Shown piece by piece: positions 13,767 through 21,208 of a DNA stretch of 64,000 nt. The stretch's first letter is position 1; the number at the start of each line of letters is the position of its first letter. Made by a program: the position numbers and the translations under genes. Under the pieces are notes generated by a model. That model worked only from the letters and a program-made list of their open reading frames with translations. It made no database searches and had not been told where the DNA came from. The stretch comes from Kribbella aluminosa (lineage in GTDB: Bacteria > Actinomycetota > Actinomycetes > Propionibacteriales > Kribbellaceae), in contig NZ_JAGINT010000001.1 of the NCBI RefSeq assembly GCF_017876295.1, positions 620,001 through 684,000 of the forward strand, given 5' to 3'.

Positions 13767-13800
13767 GTTAAGGGCCACCCCGCGAGGGGTGGCCCTTAAC
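13767..13800 (+). terminator. rrn operon terminator
   Basis: A perfect 15-bp stem (arm gttaagggccacccc) closed by a GCGA tetraloop lies 10 nt after the 5S gene and is followed by attt. It is the strongest terminator in the window. Confidence 0.92.
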
Positions 13801-13902
13801 ATTTCCCCAGACGGATACACCCCTTGGGCGATGTGTGCCGGCCGGCCGCGGATCCGCCGCCCCCGGACGCAGGTGCTGCGGCCGGACTACAGCTGGTGTG
13901 GT

Positions 13903-14211
13903 TCAGCCCCTCGAACTCCACCTAGGCGACAGTCTGTGAGAACCCCAGACTCCGAACCGCTCGACGCCTTCGTGGTCGAGTACGGCGAGCACCTGGTCGT
14001 TGATACTGCCGAAGTCGTACGCATCCGGCCGGTCGCTCGCGCCGAAGCCGACCGGGTGGAGCTGAAAGACCCGAAACCGCTCCGCCAGGAAGTCGCTGAT
14101 CGCGTAGTCCGGCGGCCGGCGCTTGTTCTTGAGCAGTACGAGCGCCGGCCCGGAACCGCTGACCCGGTAGGCGATCCGGGCGCCGGCACGTTCGACGTAC
14201 CGGTAGGTCAT
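13903..14211 (-). pseudogene. Truncated alpha/beta hydrolase, cut before the nucleophile
   Basis: The ATG at 14211 overlaps the MarR stop (ATGA). The protein reads VERAGARIAYRVSGSGPALV, then RVFQLHPVGFGASDRPDAYD and VLAVLDHEGVERFGVWG, a standard alpha/beta hydrolase N-terminal half. It then turns into unrelated SHRLSPRWSSRG and stops. The break falls where the GxSxG nucleophile elbow should be, so the product (about 102 aa instead of 250-280) cannot be catalytic. Overlap with MarR suggests it was once co-transcribed with it. Confidence 0.75.
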
Positions 14212-14630
14212 CCGAGGATGGACTGCAGGGCTGTGGTCACGGTGGTGCGGGTCGCCGCGGGGAGGTCGGCGGTGAGCGTGTTGATGCGGTCGACCACCGC
14301 ATCGTGGACCTCGTGGGCCAGCTTCAGACCGGCGGGACTGAGCTCGATACGGAAGGCGCGGCGGTCGCCGGGGATCGGGGTGCGGGCGACCAGGCTGCGG
14401 CGTTCCAGGCGGTCGACCATGCTGGTCAGGCTCGAGCGTTCGATGCTCAGGATGCGGCTGAGATCCGTCATGCCCTGCGGTCCGGCGATCAGCACACAGA
14501 GCAAGCGCGCCTGCTGCGACGTGAGGCCGAGCGGCCGGCTGGTCTCGGCGTGCAGGTCCTGCAGCAGGTGCATCGTCTGCACGAGCGCACTCGCGAAATC
14601 GGTGTCCTGGGCAGCCGTCGTCGTCACCAT
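14208..14630 (-). CDS. MarR-family transcriptional regulator
   Basis: This 140-aa winged-helix protein has LGLTSQQARLLCVLIA (helix 2), MTDLSRILSIERSSLTSMVD (recognition helix region) and the wing TPIPGDRRAFRIELSPAG, the MarR signature D-R-R. It is divergent from a luciferase-like oxidoreductase, with a perfect 14-nt inverted repeat in the shared 92-nt intergenic region, so it probably represses both itself and that gene. The hydrolase fragment downstream shares its transcript. Confidence 0.9.
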   Translation of the reverse strand: MVTTTAAQDTDFASALVQTMHLLQDLHAETSRPLGLTSQQARLLCVLIAGPQGMTDLSRILSIERSSLTSMVDRLERRSLVARTPIPGDRRAFRIELSPAGLKLAHEVHDAVVDRINTLTADLPAATRTTVTTALQSILG

Positions 14631-14656
14631 GTCTCACATGATAGTCCGCTGAACTA

Positions 14657-14709
14657 ATAGTTTGCTGTTCTAAGTATCCGTGCTACAACTAGTTCGAACA
14701 GCAAACTAT
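14657..14709. promoter_or_regulatory. MarR operator candidate: 14-nt perfect inverted repeat
   Basis: The arm atagtttgctgttc (14657-14670) recurs as its exact reverse complement at 14696-14709, separated by 25 nt. The second arm ends 13 nt before the ATG at 14723. A shorter symmetric ttcgaa lies inside. The position between divergent genes fits control by the MarR protein. Confidence 0.7.
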
Positions 14710-14722
14710 CTGAGGAGTCGAT

Positions 14723-15613
14723 ATGAACGTGCGGTTCGGATACGGATCGCCGGACTCGGTGCGGGACGTGGCCGCGATCGTGCGGCTCGCGCAGCAGGCG
14801 GACGCCGATGGTCTCGATCACGTCAGCCTGGCCGACCACCCGTACGTCCCGGACATGCTCGACGGGTACGCCGCGATTGCGTTCCTGCTCGGGCGTACCG
14901 AGCAGCTCTCGGCGTTCGTCAACGTGACCAACCTGCCGCTCCGCCCCGCGCCGGTGCTCGCCCGTACGGCGACCTCGCTGGCCGCGCTGTCCGGCGGACG
15001 CTTCATCCTCGGACTGGGCGCCGGCGGTGCATGGGACCGGATCACCATGATGGGCGTTCCCGAACTCCGCCCGGCCGAAGCCGTCCAGGCGTTCGAGGAG
15101 GCGATGCAGCTCGTTCACGGGCTGTCCGACGGCGGTACGCCGACGCCGACCAAGCACTACCCGATCGGCGCGCTCCGCCCGGCCGCCGTACCGGCACCGC
15201 CGATCTGGACCGGTTCGAACGGTCCGAAGTCGCTCGCCGCCACCGGCCGGCAGGCCGACGGCTGGATCCCCGGCCACGCCGCCGACTGGCTCAGCGACCG
15301 CTACCGCTGGTCCCGCCCGATCATCGACGAGGCAGCCCTGGCCGCCGGTCGTAAGCCGTCCGACATCGGCACCATCTACAACTTCCCCGGCACGATCACC
15401 GCGACCCCCCTCCGCCAGACCCGCGACGCCGAGGGCCGCTGGATCGGCGGCTCCGTGTCCCAGTGGACCGAAGAACTCACCGACGCCATCCTCAACCACA
15501 ACGCCACCGGCTTCACCCTCTTCCCCCGCGGCGCCGACCCCCACGACCTCCAACTCGCACGCTGGTCGAAGGAGGTCGTCCCCGCCATCCGCGCAGAGCT
15601 CAGCCGGCAATGA
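14723..15613 (+). CDS. LLM-class (luciferase-like) flavin/F420-dependent oxidoreductase
   Basis: The protein has 296 aa, with gaggag before the ATG. The TIM-barrel luciferase fold is shown by ADADGLDHVSLADHPYV, the strand-helix LSGGRFILGLGAGGAWD and late IWTGSNGPKSLAATGRQADG. This resembles F420-dependent LLM enzymes of actinobacteria more than the SsuD type. It reduces or oxidises an unknown small molecule in the cytosol. It is divergent from and probably controlled by the MarR regulator, a common arrangement for xenobiotic or redox-responsive enzymes. Confidence 0.88.
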   Translation: MNVRFGYGSPDSVRDVAAIVRLAQQADADGLDHVSLADHPYVPDMLDGYAAIAFLLGRTEQLSAFVNVTNLPLRPAPVLARTATSLAALSGGRFILGLGAGGAWDRITMMGVPELRPAEAVQAFEEAMQLVHGLSDGGTPTPTKHYPIGALRPAAVPAPPIWTGSNGPKSLAATGRQADGWIPGHAADWLSDRYRWSRPIIDEAALAAGRKPSDIGTIYNFPGTITATPLRQTRDAEGRWIGGSVSQWTEELTDAILNHNATGFTLFPRGADPHDLQLARWSKEVVPAIRAELSRQ

Positions 15614-15731
15614 CCTCGTAGGTCGCGCTCAGGTACTGCGTGTGTCGCCGGAACCCGTTCCGGTAGGTGAACCGTAGGTCCGTGGCCCGCAGCGGCCGTA
15701 CGTCGCTGGCGATCCCGCAGCCGGACCAGGA
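15600..15731 (-). pseudogene. Short C-terminal gene remnant, family unknown
   Basis: The minus frame ending at 15600 reads RPLRATDLRFTYRNGF, then HTQYLSATYEVIAG and stop. It looks like a genuine protein C-terminus but has an in-frame stop just upstream and no start. A neighbouring frame (PATLPSVPVAGYRL, ending at 15732) may be the preceding part after a frameshift. The family is not recognised. Confidence 0.4.
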
Positions 15732-15811
15732 TCACGGCCCGCCCCTCAGCCGGTACCCGGCGACCGGGACCGACGGAAGCGTCGCGGGATCCGGCCCCGG
15801 CCGCCAGGTAC

Positions 15812-16495
15812 TCACTCCTCGATTGCGCCGCGGACGGCCCGCAGATGCTGGCGGAACGTCAGCGAGGGATCGGCCGCCCGCTTGTCCAGGTAGTCCGCGA
15901 AACCGACCTGTGTCCGCAGCGACCGCCCGGCGCGGATCTCGGCCGCCTGCCGGTGCTCGGTGTCCCGGATCGACTCCGCCAGCGACTGCAGCTCGGCCAC
16001 GCGATCCGCGGGTACGAAGATCGCCCCGTCCTGATCGGCGAGTACGACGTCGTCGCGGGTCACCGTCCATTCGCCGATCGTTGCCGTGGACAACGCGTCG
16101 GCCGGCTGCGGGTCGAGCCGCAACGGACCGGTCGGCAGCGCGCCGAGGCTGAACACCGGCAGCCCGATCGCGCTGATGTCGACGGTGTCGCGGTGCAGCC
16201 CCCAGATCACGATCCCCGCGACCCCGGCCGCCGCAGCCTCCAACGCCACCAGGTCGCCGACACACGCCTCGTCCCGGCGCCCGCCGTTGTCCACCACGAG
16301 TACGTCGCCCTCGGCCGCGGACTCGAACGCCTCCAGGAACACGTCCACGCTGCCCACATGCTGCGCCGGCAGGACCCGCCCCGCGACCCGCTCACCGACG
16401 ACCGCAGTCACCGGCACCGTGCGAACCGGCACGCCCGCCCGCACACACGCATCGGCCAGATGCGCCGTCGTCAATCCAACGAAATGCTCCAGCAT
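15812..16495 (-). CDS. RraA-family protein (HMG/CHA aldolase-like)
   Basis: This 227-aa protein starts at the ATG at 16495, chosen because gagagggg stands in front of it. It follows the RraA fold: TTAHLADACVRAG, then VVDNGGRRDEACVGDLVALEA (substrate and metal site), then GIVIWGLHRDTVDI. The conserved Arg-Asp pair needed by 4-hydroxy-4-methyl-2-oxoglutarate aldolases is present, although the usual Asp-Gly before it is Trp-Gly. Such proteins are pyruvate aldolases or oxaloacetate decarboxylases in aromatic and sugar-acid catabolism. Two matching operator-like sites lie upstream. It stands alone here, so the pathway is not shown. Confidence 0.85.
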   Translation of the reverse strand: MLEHFVGLTTAHLADACVRAGVPVRTVPVTAVVGERVAGRVLPAQHVGSVDVFLEAFESAAEGDVLVVDNGGRRDEACVGDLVALEAAAAGVAGIVIWGLHRDTVDISAIGLPVFSLGALPTGPLRLDPQPADALSTATIGEWTVTRDDVVLADQDGAIFVPADRVAELQSLAESIRDTEHRQAAEIRAGRSLRTQVGFADYLDKRAADPSLTFRQHLRAVRGAIEE

Positions 16496-16514
16496 CCGCT
16501 GCCCCTCTCGTGTG

Positions 16515-16610
16515 CAATCTCGACAGGAGGTATCCGGCAACCGCGACGGCCTCTCCGCCTGAAGTCTCGTCCCGACTCACCGTCTGGGGGGACATCTCCT
16601 GTCGAGATGT
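16515..16610 (-). promoter_or_regulatory. Paired operator-like sites upstream of the RraA-like gene
   Basis: The 13-nt core atctcgacaggag (16517-16529) recurs inverted at 16596-16608. The distal copy is itself palindromic (acatctc-N5-gagatgt, 16592-16610). The centres are 77 nt apart and the proximal site is about 20 nt above the start codon. The regulator is not encoded next to it; a GntR-type or other dimeric regulator is possible. Confidence 0.6.
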
Positions 16611-16613
16611 ACA

Positions 16614-17141
16614 TCACTCGCGCGACAGGAAGGCGAGGAGCCCCTCCAACGCCGGCTCGGTCGTGGTGTCGACGGTGACTGCCGGAACCGGCAGATCCAC
16701 GGACTGGAAGGCGTTGTGGGTACGGACTCGCGCGTCCGGGCCGATCTTCGCGTCCTCGTGGGCGGCCCGCCGCGGATCCGACGCGGTTCGCGCGGTGATC
16801 CGTTCGAGGGCGACCTCGGCGCTCGTCGTGCAGTGCACGATCCGGATGTCGGCGCGGCCGAGCATCGGGCTCAGGCCCGGGTTCCACAGCCGGTCCTGGA
16901 AGGCCGCCTCCGCGACCAGCGTCGTACCGCGGCCGACCAGCAGGCCGATCACGTCGAAGAACGTCGACAGGGTCCGCATCGTCAGCGGATCGCCGGGGCC
17001 CGCCACGAACCCGGGGGTCGCGTGCGCCATCCCCTCCTTGATCTCGTCCCGGCAGATCGCCGGGCAGCCGATCGCGGTCGCGATCCGGTGCGCCAGCGTC
17101 GTTTTCCCCGTCCCGGGCGGACCACTCACCACGACCAGCAT
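16614..17141 (-). CDS. AAA-family P-loop ATPase / small-molecule kinase-like protein
   Basis: The protein has 175 aa. It opens with LVVVSGPPGTGKTTLAHRIA (Walker A) and continues with a short kinase-like core, including CRDEIKEG, LVAEAAFQ and IRIVHCTTSAEVALERI. This is the layout of zeta-toxin/gluconokinase-type P-loop kinases found as stand-alone proteins in actinobacteria. No clear ribosome site is seen; a GTG at 17156 would add five residues. It phosphorylates an unknown small substrate. It is divergent from the Ada/AlkA-like gene. Confidence 0.8.
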   Translation of the reverse strand: MLVVVSGPPGTGKTTLAHRIATAIGCPAICRDEIKEGMAHATPGFVAGPGDPLTMRTLSTFFDVIGLLVGRGTTLVAEAAFQDRLWNPGLSPMLGRADIRIVHCTTSAEVALERITARTASDPRRAAHEDAKIGPDARVRTHNAFQSVDLPVPAVTVDTTTEPALEGLLAFLSRE

Positions 17142-17216
17142 AGGTTTCGACTGCACTCGCTGTACCTTAGTCGCGACCGCGGGTACCCGGTGTAAAGCGC
17201 GTGTCAGGAACTGTCG

Positions 17217-18455
17217 GTGCGGGTGGCTAGCGTGGTTCCGGTGACGACCTATTCGGCGGTCCGGACGACCGGGATCTACTGCCGCCCGGGCTGCGGCGCG
17301 AAGCCGCTCGCGGAGAACGTCCGCACCTTCGAGCTGCCCGCCGCGGCCGAGGCGGCCGGGTACCGCGCGTGTTTGCGCTGCCGTCCGTACCGGATCGTCG
17401 GGACGGTGCCGGACGCGGCGCCCGAGCTGGTCTGCCGGGCCGTGCAGCTGATCATCGCCGGGCTGCTGGACGACGATGGTGAGGCGGCGCTGGGCGCGCG
17501 GCTCGGGCTGTCGGTGCGGCAGTTGCGGCGGCTGTTCCACGAGCATCTCGGCGCGACGCCGGACCAGTTCGCGCGGTCCCGGCGGGCGCATTTCGCGCGC
17601 CGGCTGCTGGACGACACGGAGCTCGGGATCGCGGAAGTCGCGTTCGCGTCGGGGTTCGGGAGCCTGCGGCAGTTCAACCGGGCGATGCGGGAGATCTTCC
17701 GGGCCTCCCCACGGGAGCTCCGCGACCGTCGGCGCCGCGGCGATCGGCTGGCGGCGGACGGGGGTCTGGTACTGCGGTTGCCGTTCACGCCGCCGTATGA
17801 CTGGGACACGATGTGCACGTTCCTCGCCGACCGGGCGATCCCCGGGGTCGAGTCGGTCGAGGACGGGGTGTACCGGCGGGTGATCTCGCTCGACGGCGAG
17901 CCCGGGATGCTGGAGATCGGGCCGGGTGGCGACGACCACCTGCTGCTGCGCGCGCATCTCCCGTTCTGGGAGGGCGTCATCCACGTCGCCGACCGGGCCG
18001 CGCGACTGGTGGGGGTGGACCACGATCCGATGATCGCCCGCGGGCAGTCGGCTCCGGTCTTCGGCCCAGAGGTGGCGGCACGACCCGGCCTTCGGGTGCC
18101 AGGTGCGTGGGCCCCGTTCGAGGTCGCCGTCCAGGCGGTCCTCCGGGACCGGCTGCCACCGGCGGACGCGACCGACGCCCTGCACAAGCTCGTCGAGGTC
18201 CACGGCACCCCGGTCCCGGGCCTCACCCACGGCCTGACCCATGCCTTCCCCGCCCCCGAGGCGCTGACCTCCGCCCATCTGATCGGCACCCTCGCGACAG
18301 AAGTTGCTGACGGCAACATAATGCTCGAGCCGGCGGCCGGGCTCGTCCGGTCCCTCGAGACCGTGACGAGCCCGCCCGCCGCACAGGAGATCGCCCTACG
18401 CCTCGGGGATCACTCACCGGCCGCTGTGCGTCAGTGGCTGGTGAGTGTTACGTAG
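17217..18455 (+). CDS. Ada/AraC/AlkA-type DNA repair protein with a degenerate glycosylase domain
   Basis: This 412-aa protein starts with GTG after aggaa. Domain order: an Ada-type zinc-binding region (residues 10-60, YCRPGC ... ACLRCRP), an AraC helix-turn-helix pair (75-165, VRQLRRLFHEHLG and ASGFGSLRQFNRAMRE), then an AlkA-like N-terminal beta domain (180-265, LPFTPPYDW) and a glycosylase-like region. Intact family members of about 480 aa carry a helix-hairpin-helix GIGPWTA loop and a catalytic Asp. Here the corresponding stretch is SPPAAQEIALRLGDHSPAAV, so both appear lost. It may keep only the alkyl-sensing and transcription role. Domain identity is firm; loss of catalysis is inferred. 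Confidence 0.8.
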   Translation: MRVASVVPVTTYSAVRTTGIYCRPGCGAKPLAENVRTFELPAAAEAAGYRACLRCRPYRIVGTVPDAAPELVCRAVQLIIAGLLDDDGEAALGARLGLSVRQLRRLFHEHLGATPDQFARSRRAHFARRLLDDTELGIAEVAFASGFGSLRQFNRAMREIFRASPRELRDRRRRGDRLAADGGLVLRLPFTPPYDWDTMCTFLADRAIPGVESVEDGVYRRVISLDGEPGMLEIGPGGDDHLLLRAHLPFWEGVIHVADRAARLVGVDHDPMIARGQSAPVFGPEVAARPGLRVPGAWAPFEVAVQAVLRDRLPPADATDALHKLVEVHGTPVPGLTHGLTHAFPAPEALTSAHLIGTLATEVADGNIMLEPAAGLVRSLETVTSPPAAQEIALRLGDHSPAAVRQWLVSVT

Positions 18456-19165
18456 GTGCCGTGAGTGAGTAGTTCCGTTGCCGCAGCCGTTGCCAGCGCG
18501 TACGCCGCGCCGGTGATCGCCGGTCCGACGCTGATTCGTACCACGCCGGCCTCCGCGAGTTCGCGGACGGAGGGTGCGCCCGGGCCGACCATTACGTTCA
18601 GCGGGAGTGGTGACTCCTTCACCAGTTCGGCGATCGTCGGTAGGTCGACCACCCCGGGTACGAACAGCACATCCGCACCGGCATCGGCGTAGATCTTCGC
18701 CCGCTCGATCGTCCCGGTCCGGTCGCCGTACAGGTACGTGTCCGTCCGCGCGTTGATCACCAAGTCGCCGCCGCCTACCGCCCGCGCCGCCCGGATCCGC
18801 TCGGCGTGAACCAGCGGATCGTCCAGCACCCGCGCCGTACTGTCCTCCAGGTTCACCCCGACGGCACCCGCCTCGACGACCTCCCGCACCGTCCGCGCGA
18901 CATCGCCGTACCCGGCCTCGACATCCGCCGTGACCGGCACCTCGACCGCGGCACACACTGCCCGTACGGTCGCGACCGCGGTCGCCAGGTCCAGCCCGCC
19001 CGCATCGTCGACGCCATGCGCCCAGGCAACCCCAGCACTCGTCGTCGCGATCGCCTGCGCACCCGCCGCCGCGATCGCCCGCGCCGAGCCCGCGTCCCAC
19101 GCGTTCGGCAGCACGAGCGGCGGCTGCGCGTGCAACTCCCGCAACCGCCGAGCCGACGCGCTCAC
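18431..19165 (-). CDS. Isocitrate lyase/PEP mutase family enzyme
   Basis: The protein has 244 aa. The GTG start at 19165 overlaps the stop of the upstream ABM gene (GTGA), so the two are translationally coupled. Family motifs are VLPNAWDAGSARAIAAAG, TADVEAGYGD (metal and substrate Asp), GVNLEDS and INARTDTYLYG. It cleaves or forms a C-C or P-C bond next to a pyruvate or phosphoenolpyruvate unit, for example as a 2-methylisocitrate or oxaloacetate lyase-like enzyme; the exact substrate is not evident. The 3' end overlaps the convergent Ada/AlkA gene by 25 nt. Confidence 0.87.
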   Translation of the reverse strand: MSASARRLRELHAQPPLVLPNAWDAGSARAIAAAGAQAIATTSAGVAWAHGVDDAGGLDLATAVATVRAVCAAVEVPVTADVEAGYGDVARTVREVVEAGAVGVNLEDSTARVLDDPLVHAERIRAARAVGGGDLVINARTDTYLYGDRTGTIERAKIYADAGADVLFVPGVVDLPTIAELVKESPLPLNVMVGPGAPSVRELAEAGVVRISVGPAITGAAYALATAAATELLTHGTYVTLTSH

Positions 19166-19458
19166 AGGCTGATGATCAGTTCGTGGTCGATCTCCACGAA
19201 CTCCACGATCAGGTCCGCGAACCGCCCCGCGATCAACTCCTGGTACGCCGCCGACCCGGTGTGCGCGTCGTACGCCGCCTGATCCGCGAAGTGCTCGACG
19301 AACAACAGGTAGTCGGGCGTCGCCGGATCCCGGTACACCCGGAACGACAGCGTCCCCTCCTCCGCACCCGGGCCGCGCGGCCCGAACTCCTGCACGATCG
19401 CCTCGGCCGCCGCCTGGTTGCCGTCCTTCAGCCTGATCGGAAACACCTTCGCCAGCAT
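19162..19458 (-). CDS. Antibiotic biosynthesis monooxygenase (ABM) domain protein
   Basis: This 98-aa protein has a dimeric ferredoxin-like fold: MLAKVFPIRLKDGNQAAAEA, then GTLSFRVYRDPATPDYLLF and VEHFADQAAYDAHTGSAAYQ. This is the standard ABM/putative quinol monooxygenase pattern. The ATG at 19458 is preferred over a GTG one codon upstream because aggagg lies at the right distance from it. It forms a two-gene operon with the PEP-mutase-like gene. Cofactor-free oxidation of quinols is known in the family; the role here is unknown. Confidence 0.85.
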   Translation of the reverse strand: MLAKVFPIRLKDGNQAAAEAIVQEFGPRGPGAEEGTLSFRVYRDPATPDYLLFVEHFADQAAYDAHTGSAAYQELIAGRFADLIVEFVEIDHELIISL

Positions 19459-19548
19459 CACAGTCCTCCTTGGTGGTTTTCCTCAAGGTTCGCCTGCCGC
19501 CGGCGGTGCGTCCGGCCATATTCGGTCATCTCAGTGTGACCATATAGC

Positions 19549-19563
19549 GAGACAATATGTCTC
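19549..19563. promoter_or_regulatory. Short palindrome gagaca-N3-tgtctc in a divergent promoter region
   Basis: Perfect 6-nt arms surround ata, between the divergent ABM/PEP-mutase operon and the methyltransferase gene. It is an operator candidate only; no cognate regulator is adjacent. Confidence 0.4.
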
Positions 19564-19620
19564 ATTTAGCAAGACTCTGCGCTAGCGTGAACACTGTTGG
19601 CGAAGGCAAAGGAGCCTGGG

Positions 19621-20416
19621 ATGAACAACGTGTACACACACGGCCATCACGAGTCGGTACTGCGCTCGCACCGCTGGCGGACCGCGGAGAACTCCGCCGG
19701 ATACCTGCTGGCGCACCTGCGCCCCGGGATGTCGCTGCTCGACGTCGGCGCCGGCCCCGGGCACCATCACCGCCGACCTGGCCCGTCTGGTCGAGCCTGG
19801 CCGGACCACCGCGCTCGAGGCGAGTGCCGACGCGCTGGACATCACCCGGAAAGCGTTCGAGAACGTCGAGGTCGACGTGGAGTTCGTGGTCGGCGACGTC
19901 CACGCGCTCGATCTGCCCGACGACACGTACGACGTCGTCCACGCGCACCAGGTGCTGCAGCACGTGGCCGATCCGGTGCAGGCGCTGCGCGAGATGCGCC
20001 GGGTGTGCAAACCGGGCGGGATCGTCGCGGTCCGCGACTCCGACTACCACGGCTTCGTCTGGTACCCGGCGCTGCCGGAGCTCGACGAGTGGATGGGCCT
20101 CTACCAGCGGATGGCTCGCGCCAACAAGGGCGAGCCGGACGCGGGCCGCCGTCTGCTTGCGTGGGCACACGCCGCCGGGTTCGAACAGGTGGAGGCAACC
20201 ACCTCGACCTGGGCGTTCACCAACCCGGAGGACCGTGCGTTCTGGGGCGGGATGTGGGCCGACCGGATCCTGAAGTCCGCGCTCGCGGACCAGGCGCGCG
20301 CGGCCGGCGTACCGGAGGAGACGCTGACCGCGATCTCAGAGGCCTGGCAGACCTGGACGGCCGGTCCCGACAGTTGGATCTCGATCCTGCACGGCGAACT
20401 ACTGTGCACGGCGTGA
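19621..20416 (+). pseudogene. Class I SAM-dependent methyltransferase, interrupted by a +1 frameshift
   Basis: The ATG at 19621 follows aaaggag. The first frame reads SLLDVGAGPG (SAM motif I), then shifts at the ggg run at 19759-19761. Removing one G restores GTITADLARLVEPGRTTALE and joins the second frame, which carries VVGDVHALDLPDDTYDVV, HVADPVQALREMRRVCKPGG and a normal C-terminus. The repaired protein would be 264 aa, normal for this family. The lesion is one base in a homopolymer, so a sequencing error is as likely as a true mutation. The substrate is unknown. It ends 18 nt inside the convergent SpoU-type gene. Confidence 0.8.
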
Positions 20417-21199
20417 GCGCTGCCGGGAGATCTCGTACAGCACCGCGGTTGCGGCGTTGGCGGCGTTGAGCGAGCTGGCGGAGCCGGTGATCGGGATCCG
20501 GACCAGGTGGTCGGCCGCCTCCCGCCACGCCGTACTGAGGCCGGCCGTCTCGTTGCCGATCAGCAGCAGTACGGGCTGGGTGAAGTCGAAGTCGTAGACG
20601 TCGGTCGTGCCGTGCTCGTCGGTGCCGACCACCACGACCGGCGACCGGCGTACCCACTCCAGGACCTCGCGATGGGAGGGCGCGCGGACGGCGGGGACCG
20701 CGAAGAGTGAACCCGTCGTCGCGCGCACCGCCTTCGGGTCGTACACATCGGCCGCATGCCCGGTCACGATCACCCCGTCGGCGCCGAACGCGTCGGCGGA
20801 CCGGATGATCGACCCGATGTTCCCCGGTCCGGTCGGCCGGTCGAACACCACCCCGAGGAAGTCCGGCCCGACCGGGATCCGCGCCAGCTCGTCGGCCGGC
20901 AGCTCCAGTACGGCGATCAGCTCCGGGTCGTCCTTCTCGCCCAGCTCGGCCAGCAGTTCGGGGGCCATCGAGACCCGCTCGACGTGTGGCAGCCGCTGCA
21001 GCAGCTCCGAGGCCCAGCGGGACAACGGCCGGGACGCGTCGTGGATCACCGTGCGCACCGGCCAACCGTTGTCCACGGCAACCGAAATCGGCCGGACGCC
21101 CTGGACCAGGAACTCGCCGGCCCGCTGCCGCTTGGCCCGGTTGGTCAGTGACGCCTGCCAAACCTGGAACCGGGCGTTCCGCGTCGAGATCCGCTGCAC
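20399..21199 (-). CDS. TrmH/SpoU-family RNA 2'-O-methyltransferase
   Basis: The protein has 266 aa. The N-terminal half is a substrate-binding region (RAKRQRAGEFLVQGVRPISV); the C-terminal half has the SpoU knot motifs VFDRPTGPGNIGSIIRSADA (motif 1), LLIGNETAGLS (motif 2) and IPITGSASSLNAANAA (motif 3). It transfers a methyl group from SAM to a ribose 2'-OH of rRNA or tRNA; the target nucleotide cannot be deduced. Confidence 0.92.
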   Translation of the reverse strand: MQRISTRNARFQVWQASLTNRAKRQRAGEFLVQGVRPISVAVDNGWPVRTVIHDASRPLSRWASELLQRLPHVERVSMAPELLAELGEKDDPELIAVLELPADELARIPVGPDFLGVVFDRPTGPGNIGSIIRSADAFGADGVIVTGHAADVYDPKAVRATTGSLFAVPAVRAPSHREVLEWVRRSPVVVVGTDEHGTTDVYDFDFTQPVLLLIGNETAGLSTAWREAADHLVRIPITGSASSLNAANAATAVLYEISRQRSRRAQ

Positions 21200-21208
21200 A
21201 GGCTTACC

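Noticed and set aside
13711..14652. Plus-strand 313-codon frame after the 5S gene
   Set aside because: It runs through the 5S gene, the terminator and the reverse of the MarR gene and has no family features.
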